64,000 bases of DNA from Flavobacterium granuli (GTDB lineage Bacteria; Bacteroidota; Bacteroidia; Flavobacteriales; Flavobacteriaceae), in NCBI RefSeq assembly GCF_900129705.1, contig NZ_FQWO01000001.1, forward strand, positions 620,001-684,000, in the 5' to 3' direction. Within the stretch, counting starts at the first letter, position 1. Every line of letters begins with the position of its first letter. A program made the position numbers and the translations under genes. A model generated the notes under the pieces. The model saw only the letters and a list, made by a program, of their open reading frames with translations. It had not been told where the DNA came from and searched no databases. Below, piece by piece: positions 63,642-64,000 of this stretch.

Positions 63642-64000
63642 ATGGAAACTGTTTTAGAAAATACTTTAGCTACCGGAAAACCAAAATGGTTAAAGGTAAA
63701 ACTCCCGATAGGGCAAAAATACACTGAACTGCGCGGTTTAGTAGATAAATATAGCCTGAACACCATTTGTACTTCAGGAAGCTGTCCTAATATGGGCGAA
63801 TGCTGGGGCGAAGGAACAGCTACATTTATGATTTTAGGAAACACCTGTACGCGTTCTTGCGGTTTTTGTGGGGTAAAAACCGGCAGACCCGAAACGGTAG
63901 ACTGGGACGAACCAGAGAAAGTAGCACGTTCTATTAAAATCATGAATATCAAGCATGCCGTAATTACGAGTGTAGATAGAGATGATTTGAAAGATGGCGG
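63642..64000 (+). CDS. lipA: Lipoyl synthase, N-terminal part (cut by window edge)
   Basis: The frame from ATG 63642 runs off the end of the window after 119 codons. It begins [20 protein letters not shown]. It then has the first [4Fe-4S] cluster motif [16 protein letters not shown] and the radical-SAM motif [13 protein letters not shown], followed by [20 protein letters not shown]. These are the two cluster motifs of LipA, which inserts sulfur into octanoyl groups to make lipoate. The call is certain at family level, although the rest is outside the window. Confidence 0.97.
   Translation, partial: METVLENTLATGKPKWLKVKLPIGQKYTELRGLVDKYSLNTICTSGSCPNMGECWGEGTATFMILGNTCTRSCGFCGVKTGRPETVDWDEPEKVARSIKIMNIKHAVITSVDRDDLKDG

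Overview
The window looks like chromosomal DNA of a Flavobacteriaceae member, probably Flavobacterium. The evidence is AT-rich sequence, SusC/SusD pairs, a 2748-residue protein with a type IX secretion (T9SS) tail, head-GIN and PspC-domain proteins, near absence of Shine-Dalgarno sites, and repeated TAnnTTTG -7 promoter boxes. The genus is inferred; no 16S gene is present.

Layout. (1) 1-7.9 kb, minus strand: a SusC/SusD pair (SusD cut by the window edge) preceded by a hybrid two-component-type regulator whose kinase and receiver have lost their key residues. (2) 7.9-9.5 kb: a scar region with an IS3-type orfA remnant, a small unknown ORF, a decayed tRNA 3' end with terminator, and a frameshifted tyrosine integrase. 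(3) 9.5-23 kb, minus strand: a complete polysaccharide utilisation locus (PUL): ECF sigma factor, FecR-type anti-sigma, STN-bearing SusC, SusD, a surface lipoprotein, a GH110 alpha-1,3-galactosidase and a GH123_N/DUF6067-type glycoside hydrolase. It probably serves uptake of alpha-1,3-galactosyl-capped glycans. (4) 23-26 kb: a frameshifted small gene, an XRE regulator with a probably leaderless mRNA, a small unknown gene, an IS3-type orfB tail, and an inverted copy of the tRNA-tail/terminator repeat seen at 8.7 kb. (5) 26-34.3 kb: a giant hyalin-repeat (HYR) secreted protein with five near-identical 252-bp repeats, a LamG domain and a T9SS tail.

(6) 34.4-40 kb: a small Cys-rich secreted protein, a DUF4442 protein, a DUF4870 protein, then a PadR - PspC-domain - head-GIN lipoprotein operon and a second DUF2807-type protein. 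(7) 40-64 kb: mostly core genes: trxB, tRNA-Pro(TGG), an orphan sensor kinase, parA-parB-DUF5683-dapB-lepB-wbqC-like on plus, mutL-rhomboid-rhomboid-EEP nuclease and a TPR protein-ribH on minus, then recF, a rhodanese-thioredoxin lipoprotein, DUF2461, a GT4 glycosyltransferase, murB, a PaiB-like flavoprotein, a GT2 glycosyltransferase, an ECF sigma factor, a TonB-like protein and the 5' part of lipA.

The most distinctive section is 3.5-26 kb. Two glycan-uptake loci with different regulatory logic (HTCS-like versus sigma/anti-sigma) sit side by side, and the GH110 locus is bracketed by decayed mobile-element pieces and an inverted 52-nt repeat. This suggests, but does not prove, acquisition as an island. 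All functional calls rest on reading motifs by eye; no database search was run.
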